Positions 29,197 to 38,065 of a stretch of DNA of 64,000 nt are shown here, piece by piece (the stretch's first letter is position 1; each line of letters starts with the position of its first letter). Source of the stretch: Myxococcus hansupus (GTDB lineage: Bacteria > Myxococcota > Myxococcia > Myxococcales > Myxococcaceae). Below the pieces are notes generated by a model. That model made no database searches and had not been told where the DNA came from. It was given only the letters and a program-made list of their open reading frames with translations. The translations under genes were made by a program, and so were the position numbers. The stretch is taken from positions 2,376,501 through 2,440,500 of the forward strand of contig NZ_CP012109.1 in the NCBI RefSeq assembly GCF_000280925.3. The letters run 5' to 3'.

Positions 29197-30300
29197 CCCG
29201 TGCTCCTTCCATCACATCTCGGGTGTCCACGGAACCGGGCTACTCCCACCTGAGCTGCCCTCACGGATGTGACCAAGTCGTATTAAGGACCAAGTTGAGG
29301 ATCTCTATGTTGACTTCAAAATAAAGCAGGATTGTGCTAGCCCATTGTTGGATAAGGACTTTCAGCATGTGCTCTCCAAGGCAATTTCAGGATTCGCCAA
29401 CGCCGACGGAGGAGTAATTGTCTTGGGGGTCGATGCCCCGCAGAATAAAGCGCCGACCTTAGAGCTGATCTCCCCAGTTAATGATTTTGAGCAGGAGGTC
29501 AACACGTATATCCCGCGCTCCACATCCTTTCCTGTTTCAGGAGTAGAGACGAAGAGGCTTCTATTCCAAGGACAGACAGGTGGAGTGGTGTTGGTGTACG
29601 TGCCGAAGAGCGATCTTGCGCCGCATCGCAGCATGAAAGACCATCGGTATTATCAAAGGATCGGAGACTCTTTCATGCCGATGGAGCACTATCAAGTTGC
29701 CGATATGTTTGGGCGCCGCCATCAGCCGCGACTCACCCCGTACGTCGAGGCCCGTTCTGACGTGAACTCCCGAGGGCGAGTAAGGTTGCTTGTTGGTATC
29801 AAGAATGTCGGGGTGGCGATTGCAAAATATATCTACCTGTCCGTAGACGAGCGCGGGCCGTTTTCATTTTCGGCTTACGGGGTTAGTGGCAATGGCCATT
29901 GGGGGTTGCCTCCTGTTTCTGGTCAGAGCGTGATAACTGAGTATCGCGGCGGTGCTGACCACGTCATTCATCCCGGAATCGCGCTGCCCGTGACTCAGCT
30001 TGAGTATAGGTTTGCGGTTAGTGGTGTGGGCTCTTTGGCAGGGGATGTGGCGATTCAGATCGCGGGCCGCATCTGTGCGGAGGGGGTTGTGCTGAAGGGC
30101 TGGCGCGTGAACTTTAACCATGAGCAGATAAGGGAGATTGTTGAAAATCCATATTTCTCCGTGAGTGCAGAGGGGGTGCTGAACTGACATACCTGCCGAG
30201 TGCGGCATCGGGGCTTGCCAGTCGTATGAAGGCGTTTGTCGCCTGTGTTGAATTGGTGCTCATTATCTGTTCTTCCGTGGACTTCGACAGGGGTGCGTCT

Positions 30301-32196
30301 TCATAGATTTGCGAAATTCAGTTTCTGCGGTGTGACCTCCGTCTGTTCGATGAATCGGGCGAAGTCGCGGGCCTTCTGGAATGCCCCGACAAGCTCGTCG
30401 GTGTGCTGGTACAGTTCGACCTCGACTTCGTCGGCGAGCTGCCCCTGTCGGTGGCACCGGCCGATGGCCTGTTCCCACGCAGCGCCGTCGGCCGGAGGAT
30501 TCACGAACATCATCCGCGAGAACATCGTCAGGTTCTTCCCCGTCCCGTGGGCACGAAGCGAAGCGACGATGGAACGCGTCCCACTCTCCCTGATGATGGT
30601 CGCCGACGCTTCCGGGCCGCCGCCGTAGAAGGGCACGCCCGCTGCCTTCGCGATGCGCTGGCCAATCTCCGGGAACTCAACCCATACGATTCCCGGCTGC
30701 CCCTTGCGTAGCGCCCACTTCGCCGCGTCACGCACAATGAAGTCGGAGAGCCACACGGCTTCGGTGACGTGGACGATGCGTTTGTGAATCTCAGCCCACG
30801 CGGGCCACGACATCGCGCGCCAAGTCGGCAGTTCTCCTTCGTAGGGCGGTGACTGGTGAGCGCGAATCGCGGCGCGCATCAGCAGTCCGGGTGAGTCGAG
30901 ATGCTCAGCGGGGCGCTTGATGCGCTCGCGCAGCTCCCGGTTGAACTCCTGCCGACGCGCGAACCACCGAACGATCAGCTCGGGGTCCTGCGGAACGCCC
31001 TGGACGTCGGGGTAGCGCCAGCGGTGGAAGAAGCCGCTCGCGAGCTGCCGAGCACAGACGACGCGTTGCAGCTCGTCGACGAACTCTTCGCCGTCGGGGC
31101 GTTGCCCTCCGAGTGCCGTCTGAATGTGGGCGAGCAGCTCGTTGGGGACCTGCCCCGGGTCGCGCGTGCGAATGACGAGCGGCATGCCGACGGCGCTTTC
31201 GTCCGTAGCTACGACACCCGGTGTTGCGTTGCGCCACCGTCGATAGGCGTTACGCACGCGTCGGCGCTCACGGTCGGCTTCGTTCTCCCCTTCAAGCGGG
31301 GCGAGTGAGTGCGCCGGGTCAACGAGCTGAAGGAGTGCGCCCGGAGGGGCGACGGTAGTTCCGGGGTCCAGCGCAGAGGCCCACTCTTCGACGACGTGCT
31401 GCTTCAACGGTAGCGGGCTGCCGCCACGTAGCGCGTACTCCGCGAGGTGGGCGTAGTCCTTGACCGTCCTCGTCGCCAGCGTGCCCGACTGGGCCACGAG
31501 ACGCGTTTCGGGGTTCAGCTCCAAGTAGCGAAGGAACTGGCCCGTCCGAGCGCTCTTCCTGTCCTTCAGCTTGTGCGCTTCGTCGCAGATGATGAGGTCC
31601 GGCCGGATGCGCGTCAGGAGGTCGGTGCCTTCCTGAGTCGAAAACTTCTCGTAGGTGATGACGTGAAGGACAGGCAGACCGGGGCGGAACCACCTGCCGC
31701 CAGCGAGGTTGGGCAAGCGCCAGTGCCCGCTGTAGAACTGCCAGTCGACCTCGATGAGCTGGGCGCGGAGGTTGGACGGCAGGAGTAGGACGGCGACCTT
31801 GCACCCGGGCACGACGAGCGGCAGCAGGAGGTCGACCAACGTCTTCCCGTGCCCCACGCCGATGGGAAACAGCCCGCCACCCATGCGCGCGGCTTCCAGG
31901 AGGGCGAGACGCTGAATGGGGAGCAACGCGGCCGGGCACCGCTTCCCGAGCGTCCCGCAAGTGCAACGCGTGTCGGCAGGGGCGCGCAGCGTGGCTTCCA
32001 GCGCGGCGAAGTCCGCATCGGCGTAGGTGCTCGCGAGGTCGCGGCGCGGCAGGCTGAGCACCCGTGCGAGGTCGGGAGACCAGCCCACGGGCTGCCCCTT
32101 TGCGATAGGCGAGCGGTCGCCAGCGAGCTTTGCGAGAGCTGTTTGCGCAGCGGTGGCGGGGCGCTCACTCAAGTAGCGTCTGCCCAGTAGTCTCAT
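30301..32196 (-). CDS. SNF2-type superfamily 2 helicase (phage replication module)
   Basis: Encodes 631 residues. Walker A is GVGHGKT (113-119), the DEAH-type motif II is IICDEAHKLKD (~208), motif III is AQSGTLATRT and motif VI is EQAIGRCHRQGQ (~585). A Cys cluster (CTCGTLGKRC, 78-87) precedes the ATPase core. It probably remodels phage replication or recombination intermediates. It is the longest intact gene of the module. Its C-terminal ~120 codons recur, decayed, at 39546-39863. It converges on the AlbA_2-type cargo gene (113-bp gap, no hairpin seen). Confidence 0.85.
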   Translation of the reverse strand: MRLLGRRYLSERPATAAQTALAKLAGDRSPIAKGQPVGWSPDLARVLSLPRRDLASTYADADFAALEATLRAPADTRCTCGTLGKRCPAALLPIQRLALLEAARMGGGLFPIGVGHGKTLVDLLLPLVVPGCKVAVLLLPSNLRAQLIEVDWQFYSGHWRLPNLAGGRWFRPGLPVLHVITYEKFSTQEGTDLLTRIRPDLIICDEAHKLKDRKSARTGQFLRYLELNPETRLVAQSGTLATRTVKDYAHLAEYALRGGSPLPLKQHVVEEWASALDPGTTVAPPGALLQLVDPAHSLAPLEGENEADRERRRVRNAYRRWRNATPGVVATDESAVGMPLVIRTRDPGQVPNELLAHIQTALGGQRPDGEEFVDELQRVVCARQLASGFFHRWRYPDVQGVPQDPELIVRWFARRQEFNRELRERIKRPAEHLDSPGLLMRAAIRAHQSPPYEGELPTWRAMSWPAWAEIHKRIVHVTEAVWLSDFIVRDAAKWALRKGQPGIVWVEFPEIGQRIAKAAGVPFYGGGPEASATIIRESGTRSIVASLRAHGTGKNLTMFSRMMFVNPPADGAAWEQAIGRCHRQGQLADEVEVELYQHTDELVGAFQKARDFARFIEQTEVTPQKLNFANL

Positions 32197-32356
32197 CTTG
32201 GGTGGTGTCTCCAGCGAACGAGTTGGCGACGGGTGCTCGTCTGCGCTGCCTCAGTCGATTTGACGGTGCGGCTGCTGTTGGTGTCGAAATTGCCGCTGCG
32301 CGACATTCAAGAATTCGCTAAGCTCCTGGCACCACAAATCACGCGAAGCCGAAATC

Positions 32357-33192
32357 ATGGACTATCATTCTCTGCCGCTCACACGAGACGATGTGCTTAA
32401 GTTGCAGCGAGTGGTTTTTCAGGATCGCGGTCAACTGCCGGTAGAGTCGGGCATCTATTTTGTTCTTTATGGGGAGCCGCCCGAGCGAATTGCGTACATT
32501 GGGAAGGCGAAGAATTTCCAAAAACGATGGGTTGGCCACCACCGTATTCCGGAATTCATTTTACTCACCAAGCTGTATATTCCTGTAAGCATAGCTTGGG
32601 TCGTCGTTCCGATTGTTGAACTCGAAAGCAACGAGATGTTCCTGATTTCAACCTTTGCTCCCCGCTGAATGATGGCTTGACGCTTGATGTGGCCAGAATT
32701 CGCATGCTGCCTCCAGTTGGTCCGTCTCAATCGATTGAAGGGATTCTGGAGGAGTTCAGGGCTCGTCGTGAGAATGCTGTGGATTTGCTAGTGACGGAGG
32801 AGTTTTGGAATGCGTGTAATGATGATGAAGGAGATCTGCTCTGTGTGTGGCCATTTGTCGACGAGGCGGTAACGGTCGACTTTAATGATTTGTGGGCTCA
32901 GGAGGATAATCACTATACGCAGCCGTCGCGCGTCATCTATCCGCCTTTGATTCGTGCAAACAACGGGGCTGCGGCACCTAACAGAAGTTATGAAGCTTCC
33001 TGGGCGGAGCGTTTGGAGTGGACACTTGAGGTCGCGCGCCAAGTAGATTCTTTTCTTATGGCGATTGTTGGCTCGCATGTTGCGGCACTTGATGAGGAAT
33101 GTCGCCATCAAGTTTTGAGCCGTATTGCGCGAGAGTCGAGTGTAGAGCGTATTCTTCGTGAGAACCCAGAACGCCTTGCGCGAGGGGTGTGA
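32357..33192 (+). pseudogene. GIY-YIG nuclease-type cargo gene with a one-base frameshift
   Basis: The first part (32357-32668, 103 residues) carries a complete GIY-YIG N-terminal core: SGIYFVLYGEPPERIAYIGKAKNFQKRW..HH. The frame stops with TGA at 32666 after TFAPR. Adding one C to the CCCC run at 32660-32663 gives FAPPLNDGLTLDVARIRM, which restores the usual P.LN end of a GIY-YIG domain and joins the second frame (to 33192), for ~279 residues in all. The C-terminal ~165 residues are unassigned. The gene is AT-rich, on the plus strand, between minus-strand helicase and nuclease genes. It could be real decay or a sequencing indel. Confidence 0.75.
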
Positions 33193-34554
33193 GCCCTGGC
33201 GGCCTGTCTGCCTCGCTCCACGAACGACCACGTCGAACGCCGGTTCGAGCGCCTCGACGATGACCTGCATCAGCTCCGACTGGGCAACCCCGAGCGCGAC
33301 GTAGCTGCCGGGTGCGGGCAGCTCGGCGCGCGCCGCCATGGCCAGCGCCCCGCGCCACTTGCCGAACCCGAGCGCCGAGTCGGAGCCCGCGAAGCGCACG
33401 TCGTCGACGCCGCCCGCTTCGGCCACCTTGCGATGCATGGTGTCGACGTAGCTCGTAAGCGACTCGGGCGTCGGTCCGTCGAAGGTCGTCGGGATGCAGT
33501 CGACGAAAAGCACCCGAAGGGAACTCGCAGGCGACGGGGCCGCGTCGGTGGGCTGCTCGGACTCGGCCACCTTGCGAGGGCGACCGCGACGCTTCGGCGC
33601 GGGCTGCTCAGTCGCCTGGGCGACCTCTGGAGCCGTCTGCACGGGGGTAGGTGCGGGCGCGTCCGGGGGAAGAACGGCGGGCAGCTCCGGGGCGTTGCGC
33701 TCGACCGCAGCAACGGAAAGGGGGACGGACTCGGAAGCCTTGTTGAGCAGCTTGTCGCGCAGGGACATCGTCTTGTTCTCTCCTGTGAGGCACTTCGCCA
33801 TGAACGGACATCCGCCGTACTTGCCGCAGGCGGGGCCGTAATTCGCGGGCACGTCGGAAGCGCGGGCGGCTTGCGCGTGCTCCTTCATCGCTTCGACCTG
33901 GGGAGCGACTTTTGTCTGCCACTCGCGCTCGACGTGCTCGGCGGGCACCGTTGCGACGACGGACGCGGCAAGGCGCTGTCCCCGGGTCTGGTAGTAGAAG
34001 TGTTCGAGCTCCAGCGTGCGCAGCCCCGGGAAGCGCTCAACCTGGCTGAGTGCCCACGCGCCATAGCCGACCATCTGCAAGCCGGGTTCGGTGTCGGCGT
34101 CGGCGAGCTGCTCAGCGCTCGCGGCATTCGACGCGACGTTGCTGGTGAACTTGTGGTCGGTGATGCGAAGGACGCCGTCAGAGGCGAGCCGTCGAGCGTC
34201 TACGAGGTCGATGAATCCGGTGAAAGGGATGCCGCGTGCCGTCAGCGGCGGTGCACCGTTCAGGGGCTGCTCGACGAGCAGGTCGGGACCGGGCGTGGGC
34301 AGAAGGTGGGCGCCTGCCCTCGCGAACGAGCCCAGGACGTCTTCACCCGTCGCTAGGAAATGTTCAAGCTGGGCGTGCCCTTCGGTGCCGACCTGCTGCG
34401 CTCCCGTGCTGGGCTCGGGGACGCGCATGACCTTCTGAAAGAACCATGCGCGCGGGCACAGCTTGTGGCGCTTGAGCTGGGAAACGCTGAGGCGCTGGAT
34501 GACCCCGGCAATCACCGAGGGTCCATGCTTCGGGATATCGGCGGGAGGCGTCAC
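32788..34554 (-). CDS. Cas4/RecB-like PD-(D/E)XK nuclease (C-terminus overrun)
   Basis: Starts at GTG 34554 right after AGGGAG. The N-terminal ~265 residues form a PD-(D/E)XK domain: SVSQLKRHKLCPRAWFFQ, GFIDLVDARR (D), ITDHKFTS (D.K) and ACGKYGGCPFMAKC. With Cys33 the last motif gives the four-Cys iron-sulphur arrangement of Cas4-type nucleases. A Pro/Ala linker with an AT-hook-like KRRGRPRK follows, then a ~110-residue domain (SSLRVLFVDCIPTTFDG...). Beyond about 33190 the frame runs antisense through the GIY-YIG gene (RKAFWVLTKNTL...), so the last ~130 codons are probably not native and mark an insertion that removed the original end. It may process DNA ends in phage recombination. Confidence 0.75.
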   Translation of the reverse strand: MTPPADIPKHGPSVIAGVIQRLSVSQLKRHKLCPRAWFFQKVMRVPEPSTGAQQVGTEGHAQLEHFLATGEDVLGSFARAGAHLLPTPGPDLLVEQPLNGAPPLTARGIPFTGFIDLVDARRLASDGVLRITDHKFTSNVASNAASAEQLADADTEPGLQMVGYGAWALSQVERFPGLRTLELEHFYYQTRGQRLAASVVATVPAEHVEREWQTKVAPQVEAMKEHAQAARASDVPANYGPACGKYGGCPFMAKCLTGENKTMSLRDKLLNKASESVPLSVAAVERNAPELPAVLPPDAPAPTPVQTAPEVAQATEQPAPKRRGRPRKVAESEQPTDAAPSPASSLRVLFVDCIPTTFDGPTPESLTSYVDTMHRKVAEAGGVDDVRFAGSDSALGFGKWRGALAMAARAELPAPGSYVALGVAQSELMQVIVEALEPAFDVVVRGARQTGRQGSHPSRKAFWVLTKNTLYTRLSRNTAQNLMATFLIKCRNMRANNRHKKRIYLARDLKCPLQTLRPGSFITSVRCRSPVVCTNQRRIDDARRLRIVIILLSPQIIKVDRYRLVDKWPHTEQISFIIITRIPKLLRH

Positions 34555-34555
34555 C

Positions 34556-34600
34556 CTCCCTAAATGCGTGCGGATTTCGGGAGTGGCTCAATCGCATGAC
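34556..34600 (-). repeat. Dispersed ~35-bp motif, copy 3
   Basis: It lies immediately upstream of the nuclease GTG. Bases 34568-34600 are identical (33 of 33) to 35316-35348 (copy 4), so the two copies directly flank the small secreted-protein gene. The TTTAGGGAG edge also supplies the nuclease ribosome-binding site. Confidence 0.75.
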
Positions 34601-34881
34601 GCAGTCAGTACATGCGGTTTTTACGTATGCCGACTCGCGCCACCCATTACATCAACAGGCGACGGGGTAGCTTAGCTAGGCGTGCCTGCGCTTCACCATT
34701 CGCCGTCGCGCTCTCCGATGGCAGCCTTGTGGGCTCGGCCAGGGCATCACCAGCAACAGTTCCAATCGCCTTGCTGCGCGTTGTTTATGCGGGGCGTAAA
34801 AGTGTGGATAATGTGCAGTATTTGACAGAATTGAATGGCGAGGGCAGTCTGTCTTTGGTCCCAAGCACTGCGGGGTAGTTC
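34601..34881. other. Noncoding stretch upstream of the secreted-protein cargo gene
   Basis: This 281-bp stretch has no convincing reading frame on either strand. It probably holds the promoter of the following plus-strand gene. Nothing else is recognised. Confidence 0.4.
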
Positions 34882-35256
34882 ATGATCGTCGACGGCAAGA
34901 ACTCGGCTTCGATTGCTCTTCTGATTCTCCTTGGCTCTGCGCAAGCTGGCGCAGACGACCTAAAGGCACCTGGAACGAACATGCTCCAATCGGTCGGATC
35001 TCAGAAGATCTGCTCGTATATTATTCGTAGCGCCAACGTTGCAGGCTGGGATTACGTCGCGTTTTCGGTTCCTGCGCCCTCGAGCTGGAACTGGGAGACG
35101 TGCAAGAACCACGCGCTCGCTCATTTCCCAAATGCCTATAATTATCAGCTCTCCTGCCTTTTTGATACCCCTGTTTCATGGGTGTCTTCTTCGTTTGGCG
35201 CGTGGGTGGATTTCTACACTGCGGCTCCTGTGCCGTCGCCCAACTGCGGTTGGTGA
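34882..35256 (+). CDS. Small secreted cargo protein
   Basis: Encodes 124 residues. The ATG is at 34882 with no clear ribosome-binding site. The N-terminus (SASIALLILLGSAQAGA) looks like a Sec signal peptide cleaved near AQA|GA. The mature part has four Cys (KICSY, ETCKN, LSCLF, NCGW), many aromatic residues, and ends in NCGW. No family is recognised. It is a self-contained plus-strand unit with its own terminator, flanked by 33-bp direct repeats. An exported product of a lysogen-expressed cargo gene is plausible (inference). Confidence 0.65.
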   Translation: MIVDGKNSASIALLILLGSAQAGADDLKAPGTNMLQSVGSQKICSYIIRSANVAGWDYVAFSVPAPSSWNWETCKNHALAHFPNAYNYQLSCLFDTPVSWVSSSFGAWVDFYTAAPVPSPNCGW

Positions 35257-35277
35257 GTTTGAAGGCTGCCATTGTGG

Positions 35278-35303
35278 GGCGAGGGGCTTGAATGCCCCTC
35301 GCC
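35278..35303 (+). terminator. Terminator of the secreted-protein cargo gene
   Basis: GGCGAGGGGC (35278-35287) pairs perfectly with GCCCCTCGCC (35294-35303); a weak TT follows. It also lies just beyond the minus-strand methyltransferase stop and may act on both. Confidence 0.75.
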
Positions 35304-35307
35304 TTGG

Positions 35308-35348
35308 CTAGGTGGGTGCGGATTTCGGGAGTGGCTCAATCGCATGAC
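35308..35348 (-). repeat. Dispersed ~35-bp motif, copy 4 (within the methyltransferase 3' end)
   Basis: Here the motif encodes the last residues of the methyltransferase (CHAIEPLPKSAPT and stop). Its 35316-35348 segment equals 34568-34600. The motif may therefore derive from this gene end, copied to copy 3 when the cargo came in, or the gene end may have been captured by the motif. Confidence 0.7.
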
Positions 35349-36543
35349 ACAGACGTGCGTGCGCAATCTCCGCATATGCCGGCTCGCGCTCGATGCCGAT
35401 GAAATCGAAGCCTTCGGCGAGCGCCGCGACACCTGTCGAGCCGCTACCCGCGAACAGGTCGAGAACCGTCCCACCCGGGGGCGTGATGAGCCGACAAAGC
35501 CAGCGCATCAGGGCGAGCGACTTCACCGTCGGATGATGGTTGCGCCCGCCTCCTGAGTTCGCCCCCGCGCGTGGCGAGTTCATCCCCGCGCTGCCTTCCT
35601 TGCGCCCGCACGCTTCGGCACCCGTGCGGAATGGCAGGTGAGCACATCCCGTGTCCCGCTCGGTCCTGGTGGGCTTGGCGATGTAGAAGAACCGGGTTGC
35701 GCCGCCATTTGTCGCTTGCCCGTCGAGCAGCTCGGCCGCCGCTTCGTCGAGCGTGACATTCGCTGGCCAGCGCCCAGATTCGTCGACTCGCTGCTGCGGG
35801 CGTCCAGTGCCGTAGACGGCGCTCGTCACCGTGTCAGCCCGCCCAGGGTTACGCGCCTTCGATTCGGCGAGGTCCGTCGGGTCTGCGTGGGGGATTCGGC
35901 ACGCAGCGACGTTGAGCGCCCCCGTGCGCCAGCGCTGGATGTTCGCGGCGACAGTTCCCGCTAGGGGCTTTCGGTAGAGAATCCAGTGCTCAGCGGCGGG
36001 CTTGAGCGCCGTTCCTCAGCCCTCCCATTCGCGAGCGGCGTCCGTAGCCGGAAGCGTCTCGACTTCCAGGTGAGAGGGAGTGCCCGCGCCGAAGACTTGA
36101 TTGTCGGAGCGCCGCCCCCGGTCTGCGTACTTCCCAGGGCCGATGGTGAGGCGCTGAGCGCCCGCCGCTGCGTCGAGTGCCTTGCTGCCGTTGAGGGACT
36201 TCGGGAACCCCGTGCCGAATAGGTGCGTGACGACATCGCGAACCTCGAAGCCCGCATCTTCCAGCGCCGTTGCCGTCCAGTGCGACGTTCGCTGGAGTGT
36301 CCAAACGAGCGCGTGGCCTCCGGGCTTGAGCACCCGCAGCGCTTCGCTCATCACGTTGGAGAGCCACGCGACCCACGCGTCGCGCCCGCCCTTGTCGCTG
36401 CCCCACTCGCGACCCATGAAGCCGATTCCGGCCGGTGGGTCAGTGACAATGGCGTCGACGCTGTCTGGCGTGAGAACCTCGCCCACCCGCGCGGCATCTC
36501 CAACGAAGAGCGCCGCACGGTCGGTGAGTAGCGAGTGGCTCAC
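35308..36543 (-). pseudogene. DNA adenine/cytosine-N4 methyltransferase with an in-frame opal stop
   Basis: About 411 codons. The N-terminal part has the catalytic box as IVTDPPAGIGFMGREW (DPPA instead of the common DPPY/W) and LRVLKPGGHALVW. TGA at 36016-36018 follows REWEG where GW.TALKP is expected (TGG to TGA). The same frame resumes with GTALKPAAEHWILYRKPL and ends in the SAM-binding NHHPTVKSLALMRWL..GGTVLDLFAGSGSTGVAAL. It is thus a beta/gamma-class enzyme broken by one change. It probably protected phage DNA or modified the host genome. It starts at ATG 36543, 45 bp after the VirE-like gene. Confidence 0.85.
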
Positions 36544-36587
36544 TCATGCGGCGCCGAGCTGCCCGCGATGACCTGAAATGGCGCGCG

Positions 36588-38060
36588 TCACTCGCCCCGC
36601 TTCTCCGTGGCGGCGTTCCGCAGTTCATCCGGGACGTAGTAGACAAGCGGCCGGGTGCCATCGTCCTTCCGACGCTGGCCACGGGTGAAGTGCAACGCCT
36701 TCAAGGCCGCCCCAATCTCCAGGGAGAGGCGCGGGTCGACCTGGGCCGGGTGGAGCGAGAAGGCTTCGACGCCGACCTGAAGAAGCGTGACGTCCGTCGG
36801 GCGCTTGTCGGCGGGCATTTCGAGCAGCCAGCGCAAGATGACTTCCTTCCGGCTGTCCCCGTGGTTCTCCATGCGCAGCGCGGCCTGCTGCTCGGCCCCT
36901 GCCGCTTCCTCGTTGCTCAGCCACCACTCTCCGCCCTGGTGGGCGCGCACGACGGCTTCCGCCCAGATTTGGTCCCTGTCGCGTGCGAGCGCGTCGACTT
37001 CGATGCCGCTGCACTTCACCGGCCAGAAGCGCCGATGGTCGGTGGGGTCTCTGAGGTAGTCGTCATCGTTCGTGGTGCCGACGAAGACGCAGTGCCGCGG
37101 TGACTTCACGTTGGCGCGTCCGTAGGGCGGACGGTAGGTGTCATCGGTGCGGCTGATGAATGCCTTGAGTGCCTGGTCCTCGCTTTTGCGGAAGGTGCTC
37201 AGCTCGGCCAGTTCGATGAACCAGAACTGAGAGGCCAGCATCGCACTGTCCTTGTTGGTGACGTCGATAGGCGCGTCGCTGAAATACTGGCCACCCAGCG
37301 TCCGGAACGCCGTCGACTTCCGCAGCCCCTGGGGGCCTTCGAGAATCAACACCGTGTCGACCTTGCACCCGGGGCAGGGCACGCGCGACAGCGGAGATGG
37401 CGAACTTCGCGCCGACGGCCCGCAGGTATCCAGGCTCACCCCGAGCGCCGAAGTACGTCACGAGCAGCTCGTCGAGGCGCGGCTGCCCGTCCCAGACAAG
37501 CCCCGCGAGGTAGTCGGCGACCGGGTCGTAGCTGTTACGCTTCGCCACGGCGAGGAGCTGCTGCGCGACGACGTGCGCCTTCGGCATCAACCCGAGCTGG
37601 CCGTAGCTGCTGCGCTGAAGCCAGTTGGCGACGAGCACGTCGAGCGTTTCGAGGTCCACGCCGGGGCCAAGCGGGCCGCCTTCAACCTCGAGCCCCTTCG
37701 TGACTTAGTTGAAGCGCAGGACGCCGTGCCACTCGGGCGAGCTGAGAAGCACCGTGAAGACGTTCGCCTCACAGTTCTTGATTCGCTTGCCGCCTTCCTT
37801 CGTCGTGTCGAGCACGAGTTCCTTCCCCCACGCGTCGAGGTCTGGGGCGTCTTCTTCCTGTCCGGGGGAGTCCGTGAGGGGCGCGGCCGGGGCGCTCCCG
37901 CTGAGGGCTTCCCAATGGGCCTTGTTGTCGGCGAGCCGTCCCGCGTCACAGGCCTTCCGTCGCTCGCGGTGGCGCCGCAGCTTCAAGCGGGCTTGTTCAC
38001 AAAGGTGTTCCGTCCCTTCCTGCGAGTCCGTTGTCGCGAAGGACGCGCGGAAGAGTTCGA
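36588..38060 (-). pseudogene. VirE/D5-like phage helicase-primase ATPase, broken three ways
   Basis: The C-terminal ATPase has Walker A LILEGPQGLRKST, FIELAELSTFRKSE, and TNDDDYLRDPTDHRRFWPV, which is the VirE (virulence-associated E/D5_N) family. Upstream it shifts frame near 37383-37390 (AISAVAR joins VPCPGCKVDTVLILEG). Further upstream TAA at 37705-37707 interrupts GVLRFN-stop-VTKGLEVEGGPLG in a continuous frame. The N-terminus ends at ~38.06 kb against a transposase fragment, so the primase-like part is lost. As the last recognisable phage gene it marks where the rest of the prophage has gone. Confidence 0.8.
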
Positions 38061-38065
38061 GGACG

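Larger units (their letters stand above)
27986..29238 (-). mobile_element. IS3-family insertion sequence, apparently intact
   Basis: The ends carry imperfect inverted repeats (CCGGTTCGGTGGACA at 27986-28000 against the complement of TGTCCACGGAACCGG at 29224-29238). They are flanked by a possible 3-bp GCT duplication (27983-27985 and 29239-29241). It has two overlapping ORFs and a frameshift heptamer. It lies inside the 3' end of the IS701 element and is the youngest insertion of the nest. Confidence 0.8.
26586..29282 (+). mobile_element. IS701-family element (itself interrupted by an IS3 element)
   Basis: The ends are inverted: TACGACTTGGTCAC at 26586-26599 and its complement ending at 29282. 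They are flanked by a TTAA duplication (26582-26585 and 29283-29286), which matches the YTAR 4-bp target preference of IS701. Without the IS3 insert the element is about 1.44 kb, a normal IS701 size. Confidence 0.85.
26518..30187 (+). pseudogene. AlbA_2/Schlafen-type protein gene split by nested insertion sequences
   Basis: The 5' part is 26518-26585 (MESPARAIFNAVNTEQDVER, with GAGAGG ahead of the ATG). Removing 26586-29286 joins it in frame to 29287-30187. The rebuilt ORF is 322 residues and reads ERLLKDQVEDLYVDFK across the junction. The fold signature DFK...DFQHVLSKAISGFANADGGVIVLG (~residues 32-70) matches the AlbA_2 (divergent AAA_4/Schlafen-like) domain, seen in transcription regulators and some anti-phage proteins. 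The C-terminal half is unassigned. Base composition is clearly AT-richer than the flanking phage genes. It is on the opposite strand to the phage operon, so I regard it as a cargo gene. Confidence 0.8.
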
